This document shows, one piece after another, positions 8,270-17,365 of a stretch of 64,000 bases of DNA. The notes under the pieces were generated by a model. That model was not told the DNA's origin, made no database searches, and saw nothing but the letters and a program-made list of their open reading frames with translations. The stretch comes from Leptolyngbya sp. NIES-3755 (GTDB lineage: Bacteria > Cyanobacteriota > Cyanobacteriia > Leptolyngbyales > Leptolyngbyaceae). Where the stretch lies: contig AP017308.1 of the NCBI GenBank assembly GCA_001548435.1, positions 124,001-188,000 on the forward strand, written 5' to 3'. A program made the translations under genes and the position numbers. How positions within the stretch are numbered: position 1 is the stretch's first letter; every line of letters starts with the position of its first letter.

Positions 8270-9343
8270 TTACGACTGCGGTTGAGACAGTTCGATCGCG
8301 TTTGGATCACTCCAAATCCGAATTCCATCGGTTCCTGCCGCCACGATCGCTTGCCCACCCAGTGCAAATCGCACAAACAAACTACTAAAAGGCGAAGCGA
8401 ACATTGATCCCATCGATCGCTCTCCCAGCAAATGCCAGAGATGAACTGCTCCTCCTGCGGCTGTTGCCAACGTCTGTCCATCTGGACTCAGTGTCAAATC
8501 GGAAGCGCCCGCATCAAACGTTTTCAGCAACTCACCATTTCTCAAGTCCCAGAGTTTGAGCCGACTACTGCCTGTAATCAAGGTCTGCCCATCTTGGCAA
8601 AAGATTAATCCTGTGACTTCACCCGAATCAAGTACTTCTAAGCGATCGCCGTCTTGAACCTGCCAAACTTCCGTTTTCGTGCCGTCTCCCGTTGCCAGTA
8701 ATTGCCCATCTGCACTGAATTGCATGGCTCGAACGGGCTGATCTCCGATCGTATAAATTCGCTGCCGACTGGCAATATCCCAAACTTGTACGCCTACTGG
8801 ACTAAATGCCCCATCTGCCCAGCGTCTAACCGCGCTTGAACTCGCCAAACTTCGACCATCAGGGCTAAACATCAATTCAGAAGCTCTACCCGCATTCAAG
8901 GTCGAATACAATCGACGATTGGGCAAATCCCAAAGCTTAATCGTTCCGTCTAAACTGCTGCTTGCCAAAATCTTTTCATCGGGACTAATCGCGATCGCGC
9001 TAATCAGGTCCGTATGATCAATCAAACTCGGCAACTGGCGGCGCGTTTTCAAATCCCAAAGTTCGATCGCTTGCTCATGTCCAACTGCCAAAATCGCTCC
9101 ATTCGGACTCACTTCGATTTCTGTAGGTTTTTCTTCGGTTAACAGTTCTGGTTTGCCAAAACAGACTTTATCCGCTGCGTAGATGGGAATACAAACCTTG
9201 CGCTCCAAGCGGGAAGAAGTGGCGGGTTGCAGAAGAAAAAACACCATCGTCAAAAGAGCGACGAGAGCGACGCTGGCAATCCCCAATTTTTGAACGAAGC
9301 GATTTTGAAGCACGATTGTTCTCGACTTGGTGATTTTGTCCAC
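8270..9343 (-). CDS. Membrane-anchored WD40-repeat protein
   Basis: 357 residues. A short cytoplasmic N-terminus, one membrane helix (about residues 20-40, VALVALLTMVFFLL) and then about six or seven WD40-type blades, seen as repeated units ending in WDL or WDI (AIELWDLKTRR, TIKLWDLPNRR, GVQVWDIASRQ, RLKLWDLRNGE). The blades form a beta-propeller for protein contacts, probably on the periplasmic side. It diverges from the glycosyltransferase gene at 9408 with only about 65 bases between. Its molecular partner is unknown. Confidence 0.85.
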   Translation of the reverse strand: MDKITKSRTIVLQNRFVQKLGIASVALVALLTMVFFLLQPATSSRLERKVCIPIYAADKVCFGKPELLTEEKPTEIEVSPNGAILAVGHEQAIELWDLKTRRQLPSLIDHTDLISAIAISPDEKILASSSLDGTIKLWDLPNRRLYSTLNAGRASELMFSPDGRSLASSSAVRRWADGAFSPVGVQVWDIASRQRIYTIGDQPVRAMQFSADGQLLATGDGTKTEVWQVQDGDRLEVLDSGEVTGLIFCQDGQTLITGSSRLKLWDLRNGELLKTFDAGASDLTLSPDGQTLATAAGGAVHLWHLLGERSMGSMFASPFSSLFVRFALGGQAIVAAGTDGIRIWSDPNAIELSQPQS

Positions 9344-9407
9344 GGCGCGATCGCACCCTAAAAGGTCAGTGCTATATTGATAAGAATTTAACCAATTCTA
9401 AAGATAA

Positions 9408-10868
9408 GTGAACAAGAATCGGGCACTGACCACGATCGCCCTCATGCTAACAACCTTTCTCAGCGTTGTTCTGCTTTATTTAGGGGTGGATAAATTCTAT
9501 TACGTTTTAGCAGGTGGACGAAAGTTTGCGACTTTTCCCGATCTGAGAACGCAATTGGCAGTGGGGGGAAGTTACCTGCTTTTATCGATCGTCTATTTGA
9601 TTTGGTTAGCCAATCTCCTCAGTTCGTCGTGGCTGCATTCGACTTGGAGTTTCCGCACGATTCTTTTGAAAACTTCATTCTTCTGGATTGCTGCCTTTGT
9701 TGCTTATCCGCTCGGTAATGACACTTATCTCTATCTCCATGCAGGATTAATGAATCTCAGTGGAGCTAATCCTTATTTGATTCGTGCAGCTTCTTATGTG
9801 ACCGAGCTATCACCGTATGTCGATTGGGGTCAGACTTCTACTTATGGTGTTGTATCACAAGCATTATTTACCTTCTCCGCTCTATTCGTAACGATTCACC
9901 CAATTGTTGCAATTCACGTCTTTAAGTTAATCTGTTTAGCATTACATCTATTTAACGGATATGTAATCTGGCGTTGGCTTCCGATTCCAGAACGCGGCAG
10001 AATTACGATCGCTTATCTATTACATCCTTTGTTACTCATGGAGCAAGTTAGTTCTGCCCATGTTGACATTTTAGTATCAACCAGTCTAGCTCTATTCGCA
10101 ATCTCTTTTACAAAACAACGATTTTGGTTGGCATTTCTCGCCTTGTGGGGCGGTGTTCTCGGCAAAACGCTCCCAATCATTTGGGCACCTTGGGTCGCAG
10201 TCACATTACTCCGTCAGGGTCACTGGCGTTGGTTGCTGGCAATGATCGCAGCATCGGGCGCGATCGTGACTGGACTCTGGTTCACGGTCATGCCGAATCT
10301 TGCCGCTTGGCAAAGTATTCTCAATCCAGGAGTGGCAGGTCAATATCAATCTTCACTGATGTCGATCGCAAAATTTGCTCTCGATCTCGTCAGAATCTTC
10401 ACCCCAGAAAATCTCGCCCTTGCTGACCAGCGACTCATTCTCAATACCCTTTCAAGTCTCACACTGGTCGCATTTCTCTTTTTCTATAGTTGGCAACTCT
10501 GGCGCAGCGACAAGCGTTGGAACAATACGCCTCAGATGTTAATTGAAGAGATGGGATGGACCACAATGTTTCTTTTCCTCTTCGCAACCTCGTGGTTAAT
10601 GCCGTGGTACTGTTCGATTCTGATTACTTTTGCTGCTCTAGTTCCACAATCTCGCATCTTTGGTTTAACGACACTTGCTTTTGCTCTATCCAGCAGCGCT
10701 CAATATCTTCTCGGAATGAACGCCAGCTTAAAGAGTGTTGTGTCGATCGGTCTGCCAGTTCTAACGCTAATCATTAGCGCAATCGTCTTACGATCGAAAC
10801 CCGCTCCGCCGTCTGAACCTGCTCTAGAACCCTTACCAGAACCAGACCCGACGGCAGAACTCAATTGA
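9408..10868 (+). CDS. GT-C type polytopic membrane glycosyltransferase
   Basis: 486 residues with roughly ten to twelve membrane segments. An early luminal loop with an acidic motif (GNDTYLYLHAGLMNLSGANPY) is typical of GT-C enzymes related to the bacterial polyprenol-phosphate-dependent mannosyltransferases (MptA/MptB, GT87). It probably transfers a sugar from a lipid-linked donor on the outer face of the inner membrane. The start is a GTG at 9408 with a weak ribosome site; the ATG at 9444 is an alternative. The C-terminal tail is Pro/Glu-rich. Substrate unknown. Confidence 0.72.
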   Translation: MNKNRALTTIALMLTTFLSVVLLYLGVDKFYYVLAGGRKFATFPDLRTQLAVGGSYLLLSIVYLIWLANLLSSSWLHSTWSFRTILLKTSFFWIAAFVAYPLGNDTYLYLHAGLMNLSGANPYLIRAASYVTELSPYVDWGQTSTYGVVSQALFTFSALFVTIHPIVAIHVFKLICLALHLFNGYVIWRWLPIPERGRITIAYLLHPLLLMEQVSSAHVDILVSTSLALFAISFTKQRFWLAFLALWGGVLGKTLPIIWAPWVAVTLLRQGHWRWLLAMIAASGAIVTGLWFTVMPNLAAWQSILNPGVAGQYQSSLMSIAKFALDLVRIFTPENLALADQRLILNTLSSLTLVAFLFFYSWQLWRSDKRWNNTPQMLIEEMGWTTMFLFLFATSWLMPWYCSILITFAALVPQSRIFGLTTLAFALSSSAQYLLGMNASLKSVVSIGLPVLTLIISAIVLRSKPAPPSEPALEPLPEPDPTAELN

Positions 10869-10869
10869 A

Positions 10870-11625
10870 CTATTTCCGACGAACTGCGATCGTATAAGAA
10901 GGGCGTTGTTTCTCTTCCCGCTGTGTCTTCACAATCCGCAGCGTTTCATCCACATACACATGCTCAAACTTCGGAGTTGCGCGATAAGTCTTTTCTAACT
11001 TCTTCAACGTGGTTTTATCGACATTATCCAGCTTGAGTTCTTGAGGCAGTGCGGTCTTCTGAGTGAATTCATCCCAACGCGACTCTAAGACTTTATGGAA
11101 CCAAGCCTCCGCCCGTTCGATCGTCAACGGAATGGCTCTCCATCTCAATGCTTGGTTGATCGCGACATTCTGAATAAACCACTCTCCATCCCGAATCTCA
11201 AACTTCTGCATCACCATGAAATCATAAGCAGCCAGAATCGGAGAGAGCTTTTCAATCAGCTTAGACTTCGATCCAGGGGCATACCGCGCAATATTTGCGT
11301 AGTAACCATTCTCCAGAAAAATCTGATACGAACAATCGTGCAACCGACCGGGCAACACATCATGAAACGGAATCGTAGACCAAACCGGAGTCCACACACC
11401 CAGCACGATCGGAACTTGAGACTCAACGGCGGGGTAAGGATTTCGCTGCTGCAATTCCTCAAAGTAAGGAGCCAATTCATGCTTTGCGTAGGCAACTTTT
11501 TGATTGAGTGGATCAGAATCTCGATCGTGAACCAGCGACAAAAGTTCAGCTTTTAATTCCTCGATCGTAAGTTGGCTAAGGCGATTGACCTGGATATTGG
11601 CGACCATAATGCTGCTCTCATTCAT
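10870..11625 (-). CDS. Conserved cyanobacterial protein of unknown function
   Basis: 251 residues, no signal peptide or membrane segment, so cytosolic. The middle (about residues 70-170) is beta-rich with a compact aromatic motif (GVWTPVWSTIPFHDVLPGR) reminiscent of small lipocalin/fibrillin-like proteins, but I cannot assign it. The C-terminus is basic. The ATG at 11604 (second Met, MVANIQ) is an alternative start. It is convergent with the glycosyltransferase gene, only one base apart. Confidence 0.7.
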   Translation of the reverse strand: MNESSIMVANIQVNRLSQLTIEELKAELLSLVHDRDSDPLNQKVAYAKHELAPYFEELQQRNPYPAVESQVPIVLGVWTPVWSTIPFHDVLPGRLHDCSYQIFLENGYYANIARYAPGSKSKLIEKLSPILAAYDFMVMQKFEIRDGEWFIQNVAINQALRWRAIPLTIERAEAWFHKVLESRWDEFTQKTALPQELKLDNVDKTTLKKLEKTYRATPKFEHVYVDETLRIVKTQREEKQRPSYTIAVRRK

Positions 11626-11782
11626 AAAACTGCTGCGATTTATCTAAAATTTTAGAAAATTTAACAATAAGTCTGCTCTATCATCTGGTGGGGATTTCGC
11701 TCTACTGAAAGGGAGGTTTCCGCCAAATTTAGAGAAAGGTGGCGCGGTTCTGAAATCTTCTGATACAATGTCTCATGCAAAC

Positions 11783-11855
11783 GCTGGTGTAGCTCAGTTG
11801 GTAGAGCAGCTGATTTGTAATCAGCCGGTCGCAAGTTCGAGTCTTGTCACCAGCT
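11783..11855 (+). tRNA. tRNA-Thr (anticodon UGU)
   Basis: Cloverleaf: acceptor GCTGGTG pairs with CACCAGC; D arm AGCTCAGTTGGTAGAGC; anticodon stem GCTGA/TCAGC around TTTGTAA (anticodon TGT); T loop GTTCGAGTC. CCA is not encoded. It is followed by a terminator and then a decayed integrase, so it probably served as an attachment site. Confidence 0.95.
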
Positions 11856-11878
11856 TTCTTAATTTATCGGGTAGACAG

Positions 11879-11921
11879 TCCTGAAACCTAGGCGAATCGA
11901 GGGTTTCAGGATTTGTTTTTT
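11879..11921 (+). terminator. Terminator after tRNA-Thr
   Basis: TCCTGAAACC (11879-11888) pairs with GGTTTCAGGA (11902-11911), followed by a T-rich tract. Confidence 0.8.
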
Positions 11922-12021
11922 GTGCCTCTTAGTCTAGGTTTTAGTAATCATGCACTTTTCCGAAATAATTAAATCTAAAACTTAATTATTTTTGAGTACG
12001 AGTTGAGTACACGAGAAAGAT

Positions 12022-12957
12022 GTGTACTCAGAGAATAAGTCTGTAAATTGTGGTAGAGTAACTGAGAATTGTACTCAAATCATTCTTGTGTACTCAAAAG
12101 GTCAAAAGGGTAAAGTCGGTATCGAAGCTAGAGGTAGCGGAATTCGATTTAATCTCCCGCGATCGTGGTTTCCTGAGAGGAAGGATCAAATCAGATTCGC
12201 TCTCGGTCTTCCCAATACTGAGGAAAATTGGACACTGGCAGAATTGATCGCTTCTGATATGAATCGTGATTTTGCTAAAGGACGGTTGCCAGAATCGATC
12301 GAGGGTATCAAAGCGAAATATCTTCCTAAGTCTCATCTCACCGTGGTAGAGACGATCGTTCCGAAGAATCAAGTCTCACTGACTGAACTTTGCCGTCAGT
12401 ATTTCGAGTACAGGAAGCCTGGGAAGTCTCCTAAGACGATTCACACGGTATACGATGCTGCATTGAGAATTCTTGAAAAGTGCCCTACTGATGGTTTAGA
12501 AGACCCCTTGAAATTCCGAATGGAACTCATGCAGGTGACAACTGAAGACAGCGTGAGACGTACTCTCATGCAGATTAGCGCGGCTTGCAAATGGGGAATG
12601 AAACACAAACTTTGTTCAGAAAATCCGTTCGATGGAATGTACAAGGAATTCGAGATCAGTAAATCTCCCCCTCCAGTAGCATTCTCGGTAGAGGAGCGCG
12701 ATCGCATCATCGCAGCATTCAAGGATCACAAGGGGAATTGGAACGGTAGAACATTACGATTCAAGGAAGTTGAAAACTGGCATGAACCTATCAAGATGAC
12801 CCCTTACAACTGTCGTGACACCTTTATCACGTTACAGGCTGAACAAGGGATTGGAACTGATGTTATTGCCAGATGGGTAGGAAATAGTGCTGCAATTATC
12901 GAGAAAAAATACCTCGATAAAAAGAAGCTTGATCACTTGAAACCCAGAGACATCTAA
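12022..12957 (+). pseudogene. Tyrosine recombinase (integrase) remnant with internal deletion
   Basis: 311 residues, but the cyanobacterial phage-type integrases it resembles are longer. The N-terminal arm/core-binding part is intact (about residues 20-240). The frame then jumps from an EERDRIIAAF segment to the end of the catalytic domain (TPYNCRDTFITL, ARWVGNSAAIIEKKYL). The portion with the first catalytic Arg (usually in a GCRPSEA motif) and the beta-hairpin Lys is missing, while the second Arg and the nucleophile Tyr remain. The frame is open but the enzyme should be inactive. It lies 167 bases after tRNA-Thr on the same strand, so it marks a former integration. Confidence 0.8.
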
Positions 12958-12980
12958 TCTCTGAAATCAACACAACAGGG

Positions 12981-13014
12981 AGACCGCTGAGCTAACCTAT
13001 CAGGGGTCTTTTTT
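12981..13014 (+). terminator. Terminator after the integrase remnant
   Basis: AGACC-CTGA (12981-12990) pairs with TCAG-GGTCT (13000-13009) and a run of six T follows. Confidence 0.75.
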
Positions 13015-13292
13015 AATACGGGCAAGATAACGATTTTTGCAGTATCTGCGTAGCCGCACTAGACGATCGATGCAAGGCTGCAAAACTGCCAAAGTCGGTG
13101 TCTACTGCTTCTAAGGGGCGAATGTATTGATCGAATCGACATTATTACATCGCTCTCGATCGAAGACCAAGGTTGAGCCGCCATCCGGTTCTGAAGTCAA
13201 GCCTGGCGACCTTCATCCTGAAGTGAATGGAGTGTCAATAACGTGGTAGTGTGATCTTAGATATTTGTCGAGACTAACTATCAAGGTGGGCT
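13015..13292 (+). other. Gene-free upstream region of psbH
   Basis: No open frame, RNA gene or psbN (often next to psbH) is seen. The stretch presumably holds the psbH promoter; AAGGTGG just before the ATG at 13293 is its ribosome site. Confidence 0.5.
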
Positions 13293-13487
13293 ATGGCACA
13301 GCGGACTCGATTGGGAGACATTCTCAAACCTTTAAATTCAGAATACGGTAAAGTTGTTCCCGGATGGGGCACTACGCCTTTGATGGGCATTTTTATGGGG
13401 CTGTTTTTGGTGTTTCTGCTGATTATTCTGCAAATTTATAACCAAGAACTGATTTTGAACGGCTTCGATGTCGATTGGGGCGGCTAA
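13293..13487 (+). CDS. psbH: Photosystem II reaction centre protein H
   Basis: 64 residues, the usual cyanobacterial length. It begins with the conserved [20 protein letters not shown], has one membrane helix (about residues 30-50, [18 protein letters not shown]) and the typical C-terminus ending VDWGG. PsbH sits in thylakoid photosystem II next to CP47, stabilising QB and bicarbonate binding. Here it stands apart from psbB and psbN, with its own terminator downstream. Confidence 0.98.
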   Translation: MAQRTRLGDILKPLNSEYGKVVPGWGTTPLMGIFMGLFLVFLLIILQIYNQELILNGFDVDWGG

Positions 13488-13511
13488 GACTCAAAACAGT
13501 GTTAGTGTTCT

Positions 13512-13537
13512 TCCCGGAGCTGTCCGGGATTTTTTTT
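13512..13537 (+). terminator. psbH terminator
   Basis: TCCCGG/CCGGGA hairpin (13512-13517 with 13524-13529) followed by eight T. Confidence 0.9.
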
Positions 13538-13613
13538 GAGCGACGCGAGGAACGATCGTGTTACTGAGCTTGCCAACGCTCTAAAATGAGAACTACCCCT
13601 TACGGAGATTGGT

Positions 13614-13910
13614 ATGAACTTTTTCGGAATTGGCTTACCCGAAATGGTCTTGATTCTAGTGGTTGCATTGCTGGTGTTTGGTCCGAAAAAACTTCCCGAA
13701 GTCGGACGCAGCATGGGGAAAGCAATTCGCAGTTTCCAAGATGCGTCTAAGGAATTTGAGAACGAATTCAAACGAGAAGCAGAAAAAATAACTGAAACAA
13801 CTCCGCAACCGATGGAAGCCAAACTAGAAGAAAAGCCGACCTTGGCTCCTGCGGAAACCGCTCAAGAAACTGAAGAGCCGATCACGGCAACGACGATCGA
13901 CAAAGAATAG
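13614..13910 (+). CDS. tatA: Twin-arginine translocase subunit TatA/TatE
   Basis: 98 residues. An N-terminal membrane helix (IGLPEMVLILVVALLVFGP), the FGPKKLPEVGRSMGKA hinge and amphipathic helix, and a Glu/Thr-rich cytosolic tail are diagnostic of TatA-family pore subunits. It polymerises to translocate folded Tat substrates across the plasma or thylakoid membrane; the Rieske protein at 6533 is a likely client. The pth gene starts 7 bases after the stop, so the two are co-transcribed. Confidence 0.93.
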   Translation: MNFFGIGLPEMVLILVVALLVFGPKKLPEVGRSMGKAIRSFQDASKEFENEFKREAEKITETTPQPMEAKLEEKPTLAPAETAQETEEPITATTIDKE

Positions 13911-13916
13911 TTTTTT

Positions 13917-14525
13917 ATGCCCGAAGCACCCGTTACTCCTCAGTTGATTGTCGGATTGGGAAATCCTGGCAGCAAATACGAAAACACTCGCCATAATGTC
14001 GGATTTCTCGCCGTCGATCGCTTAGCCAAAGTCTGGCAAATCAGCTTATCTGAAACCAAAAAATTCCAGGGGTTCTTCGGGGAAGGCACGAGTCCAGCGG
14101 GTAAAATTCGTCTGCTCAAGCCCACAACCTACATGAATCTATCTGGACAATCGATCCGATCGGTGATCGACTGGTACAAACTGCCGCCAGAATCCGTCAT
14201 GGTGATTTACGACGATATGGATTTGCCCGTCGGACGATTGCGAATTCGATTGTCCGGCTCCGCAGGCGGGCAAAATGGAATGAAATCTGCGATCGCCCAT
14301 CTCGGAACGCAAAATTTCCCCCGTTTGCGAATTGGTATCGGAAGTGCCAAAGCCAACGAGAAAGATGCGGTATCTCATGTATTGGGGACTTTTGCGCCCG
14401 ATGAGAAAAGTGCGATCGACGAAGTTTTAGACTTAACGGTGAACGCCGTTGAACTCAGTCTGAAGCAAGGGGTTGAAAAATCGATGAGTCTTTATAACAA
14501 TCGGGTGGTAGAGCCGAAATCATAA
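13917..14525 (+). CDS. pth: Peptidyl-tRNA hydrolase
   Basis: 202 residues. It releases peptides from prematurely dropped peptidyl-tRNAs. Family motifs: GLGNPGSKYENTRHNVGF with the catalytic His (about residue 26), KPTTYMNLSG, and the DDMDLPVGRLRIR...GGQNGMKS substrate cleft. It is coupled to tatA upstream and to the small gene at 14529 downstream (3-base gap), a three-gene operon. Confidence 0.97.
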   Translation: MPEAPVTPQLIVGLGNPGSKYENTRHNVGFLAVDRLAKVWQISLSETKKFQGFFGEGTSPAGKIRLLKPTTYMNLSGQSIRSVIDWYKLPPESVMVIYDDMDLPVGRLRIRLSGSAGGQNGMKSAIAHLGTQNFPRLRIGIGSAKANEKDAVSHVLGTFAPDEKSAIDEVLDLTVNAVELSLKQGVEKSMSLYNNRVVEPKS

Positions 14526-14528
14526 GTT

Positions 14529-14789
14529 GTGAGCAAACGTTTACCAGAAACTACTGCCCATGTCCGCATTCTCCGCCAGTCCTGGCAACAGGGCAGTATT
14601 GAGGGCGAGGTCAGGGCGAATGAGTATGAATGGCAGTTTCACTGGCATTTTCGACGCGGTTTGTTGAGTATTCAGCCTTCGTTGGGACGAGCGTTGATCA
14701 AGGAACCGCTGGGAAGATTTCTTGAGGCGAAAGATTATCAGCTTGAACCGGGTGGGGATTATTCATTTACGATTCGGGCGGAATTGTAG
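14529..14789 (+). CDS. Conserved cyanobacterial small protein (DUF3146-like)
   Basis: 86 residues from a GTG 3 bases past the pth stop, implying translational coupling. It is rich in aromatic and basic residues (EYEWQFHWHFRRG) with alternating beta-strand patterns. I believe it belongs to the cyanobacteria-restricted DUF3146 group, from memory of the family rather than a search. Function unknown. Confidence 0.7.
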   Translation: MSKRLPETTAHVRILRQSWQQGSIEGEVRANEYEWQFHWHFRRGLLSIQPSLGRALIKEPLGRFLEAKDYQLEPGGDYSFTIRAEL

Positions 14790-14831
14790 GGGGTGCGACC
14801 GATTTCTGTCGGACCCGGTTGAAGAATTAAT

Positions 14832-15383
14832 TCACTGCATCAGATTCTGCCACCAGCCAAGCAAAGGATGATTTCTAGGAGGTGCGTACCTTCCTCTTGT
14901 CCGTACATCAGTAAGCACACTGCGTAATTGATCTGAAGTAAGATTTGCTTGGTCTGACCAATTTTTGATGATCTCTAAAGTAGACAAAATCTGCAAATGG
15001 GGAGCTTCTTTTTGGAAAAATGACACTGCCTTTTTATCGTCCGTCGCGATCGCCCACTCTCGATGAAAAGCGATCGCACACGTCGCTGACTCTCCATCAT
15101 CACCCAATTCAAAAACATAGTTTACGAAGGTTTCTTCCTCTGATTCTGACTCGAAATCAACCACTGAAAGCAATCCTTGCGCGATCGCTGTTTCAAACTG
15201 AGTTGCACCTTCATTCTCATCGGTGTCAAGACGCTGAAGCGTCAGCAGTTCTCTCTCTTTTACAACCACAGTGACGACGACCTGAGCAGAGATAGACTTG
15301 AGAATCGGAATAAGATATCTCGAAGCACAAAAATTCAAGATGCAGCAAGCGTCAAGAATGAGATGGGAGTGTCTTATTTGCAT
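14832..15383 (-). CDS. PIN-domain nuclease (third gene of QueC-like/XRE-IrrE cassette)
   Basis: 183 residues with the PIN layout: LILDACCILNF with the first Asp (about residue 11), a central acidic pair near GDDGESATCAIA, and ATDDKKA with the last Asp cluster (about residue 114). PIN domains are metal-dependent RNases, usually toxins. It starts 17 bases after the XRE/IrrE-like gene, so the two are co-transcribed, and the upstream protein is the likely antitoxin or regulator. The C-terminal 50 residues (ending HPLLGWWQNLMQ) are outside the usual PIN core. Confidence 0.75.
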   Translation of the reverse strand: MQIRHSHLILDACCILNFCASRYLIPILKSISAQVVVTVVVKERELLTLQRLDTDENEGATQFETAIAQGLLSVVDFESESEEETFVNYVFELGDDGESATCAIAFHREWAIATDDKKAVSFFQKEAPHLQILSTLEIIKNWSDQANLTSDQLRSVLTDVRTRGRYAPPRNHPLLGWWQNLMQ

Positions 15384-15400
15384 AACGATTTCCCAACTTC

Positions 15401-16594
15401 CTACGCTTGATATAAATCCAGATGAGCAGATTCCTCCGTCATCCCACTGGAATATTCACGCAATACTTCTGCAACGCGTCGAGCTTCTAACCGATCAACA
15501 CCTAGAAAGTCTGCAAATTGCCCCTCAGTAATCAGACCTTGATCCAACGCTTCAATTGCAAGATGTTGATAGTGAATCGGGATTGTATCAGGACGTTGCT
15601 GGATGTCGTCTAAGCCTAACTCCTGCTGAACTTTCTTGACTTTCAATCCTCGATCTCTTAACCGTTCTACAGTACCAGAAGGAAGTAGTTTCATCTCCTC
15701 CAATCGATTGCCCAGTGCTTCAATGGAAACTCCATAGTAATGAGCTAGAGTAAACAAATTCGTTGGAGTAAACTTGCCATGAGTCTGATACATTGCATTA
15801 AATCGCCCAAGCAGACCGCTTGAAGGCATGAGAAAATACTTTGGAAAAGCATCAGCTAGTTTCTCACTTTCCGGCATCCTTTGATACTGATCATCAGCAT
15901 CAATCACAGGTTTTCGCCGATGAGCTAGAAAATGAAGATATCCATGAGCCATTGACCAGCGCCGCCGCTCTTCGTAGTGGTCTGAATTAATCGCCATACA
16001 GCCACCAAGCTGCTCAGTGTAGCTGTAAATTTCTGAGTATTTCGCTGGCATCTTCAGGTAAAAAACTCTGAGACCTACGCTTTGCTCTAAAACATCTCGT
16101 AGAAGCGGAATTGGTCCATCACCCAGTCCAAGTCGCTGTCTTTCGGCGATCGCAATACTTTCCGCAGTCGCTTCGATCGGCATTCCTGTAACCTCATATT
16201 CTTGAGGATAGTTCTGAGGAAGCGGAGCATCGACAATCTTTTCGAGTTCCAGATAGTTTCGACATAACTTCTCAAACTGCTCAATAATCGAGTGAATTCG
16301 TGCTTCTTCCTGCTCATTGCGCTGATATGCTGCACGAAACTGAACCTCGAACGGTTCAATAACGGGGCTAGGTCGAACAAAATCGCTCACAGCCCGTCCG
16401 TAAGCGCGAGCTAGTTTGATCAATTCACTGGGTTTAAGGCGACGTTCTCCTTTTTCGATGGCAACGATCGTAGTTCGTGCAGCATCAATGAGCCTAGCTG
16501 CATCAGCCTGAGTCATTCCACTCTTTTTTCGTGCCTGTTGCAGCAGTTCTCCCAACTTGCGTGAATCAATATTGTCCAGAATGTTGGCAGCCAT
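15401..16594 (-). CDS. XRE-family regulator with degenerate ImmA/IrrE-type peptidase domain
   Basis: 397 residues from the ATG at 16594 (AAGGAA 8 bases upstream; a TTG further upstream is less likely). Residues 15-70 are an XRE helix-turn-helix (KSGMTQADAARLIDAARTTIVAIEKGERR). Residues about 165-270 align with the ImmA/IrrE metallopeptidase fold, but the zinc motif usually HExxH reads HGYLH (217-221), losing the catalytic Glu. The fold may have become a ligand or partner sensor. The C-terminal 100 residues are a further helical domain. It lies between the QueC-like and PIN genes in one operon and could bind the palindrome over their promoter. Confidence 0.78.
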   Translation of the reverse strand: MAANILDNIDSRKLGELLQQARKKSGMTQADAARLIDAARTTIVAIEKGERRLKPSELIKLARAYGRAVSDFVRPSPVIEPFEVQFRAAYQRNEQEEARIHSIIEQFEKLCRNYLELEKIVDAPLPQNYPQEYEVTGMPIEATAESIAIAERQRLGLGDGPIPLLRDVLEQSVGLRVFYLKMPAKYSEIYSYTEQLGGCMAINSDHYEERRRWSMAHGYLHFLAHRRKPVIDADDQYQRMPESEKLADAFPKYFLMPSSGLLGRFNAMYQTHGKFTPTNLFTLAHYYGVSIEALGNRLEEMKLLPSGTVERLRDRGLKVKKVQQELGLDDIQQRPDTIPIHYQHLAIEALDQGLITEGQFADFLGVDRLEARRVAEVLREYSSGMTEESAHLDLYQA

Positions 16595-16607
16595 AGTGTT
16601 TTCCTTC

Positions 16608-17309
16608 TTACTGAGCAGCAACTAGATACTCATTAGAGACTTGATGAGTGTCCACTTGACTAAGCAGATCTCCTGAAATAGCCGACTCCACAGTATTCCA
16701 CTCAGCGACATAAGCTTGATAAAGCTGGATTAGACGCTGTCGGATATCAACAGAGGGTAAATTTTCTGCTAGAGCTAGTCGATCGACAACATCATCTAAT
16801 TCTGGGAATCTTTGAGTCAATGATGCCCACTGAAGATTACAAGTATCTGAGATACTCAGTAAGTTTCTGAGAGTAGAGACTTGCTCTAACATGTGTAGCA
16901 AATGCACAGTAGAATCTCCTGCTGGTCTCATGCCATGCGGGACGATGTATTGAGTTCTGTCTTCTATGCCCGAAGCTACAAGTGCTTGTCTCCTTAAGAT
17001 GCAAGATGAGCAGTATCCACACTGAACCGGATGCCGTCGATGTGGGCTATCGCATGACATTGTCACTGGCGGTAAATCAGTTCTTTTTTCTTCAGCTAGT
17101 GTTCTACACATCTCAGCTTTTGTCCAGAAGAGAAAAGGATTGATTACCTTAAACTCTTCCCCTAAGAGTGTTGTAATGATTTGGCTTACTCTTAATAAGG
17201 TCAATGGATGAACTGACCTGGAGTGATCAAGTCCTACAGCAGATTTCCGATAGGCAAGATTAATAGCACCAATTCCATTCTCGTACAAGTAAAGAACTCT
17301 CTGACCCAT
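16608..17309 (-). CDS. QueC-like protein lacking the N-terminal ATP-binding half
   Basis: 233 residues. The QueC-like zinc site is intact: C86, C97, C100 and C103 in MSCDS...QCGYCSSCILRRQA, preceded by the family segments LYENGIGAINL and NPFLFWTKAEM. What is missing is the first half, with the PP-loop (SGGxDS) that binds ATP. The frame stays open for 14 more codons upstream, reaching a TAA just inside the predicted transcript, so the loss is at the 5' end. QueC-like proteins of this type occur outside queuosine synthesis in defence-related loci (QatC is an example). It is the first gene of the cassette. Confidence 0.7.
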   Translation of the reverse strand: MGQRVLYLYENGIGAINLAYRKSAVGLDHSRSVHPLTLLRVSQIITTLLGEEFKVINPFLFWTKAEMCRTLAEEKRTDLPPVTMSCDSPHRRHPVQCGYCSSCILRRQALVASGIEDRTQYIVPHGMRPAGDSTVHLLHMLEQVSTLRNLLSISDTCNLQWASLTQRFPELDDVVDRLALAENLPSVDIRQRLIQLYQAYVAEWNTVESAISGDLLSQVDTHQVSNEYLVAAQ

Positions 17310-17365
17310 TAAGTAAGCATAGGCTACACTACTGCCTCCATCGATTGGGGCTTATTTCTATCGAT

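Noticed and set aside
13015-13292. Searched for psbN next to psbH
   Set aside because: No frame resembling the short PsbN protein on either strand in this interval.
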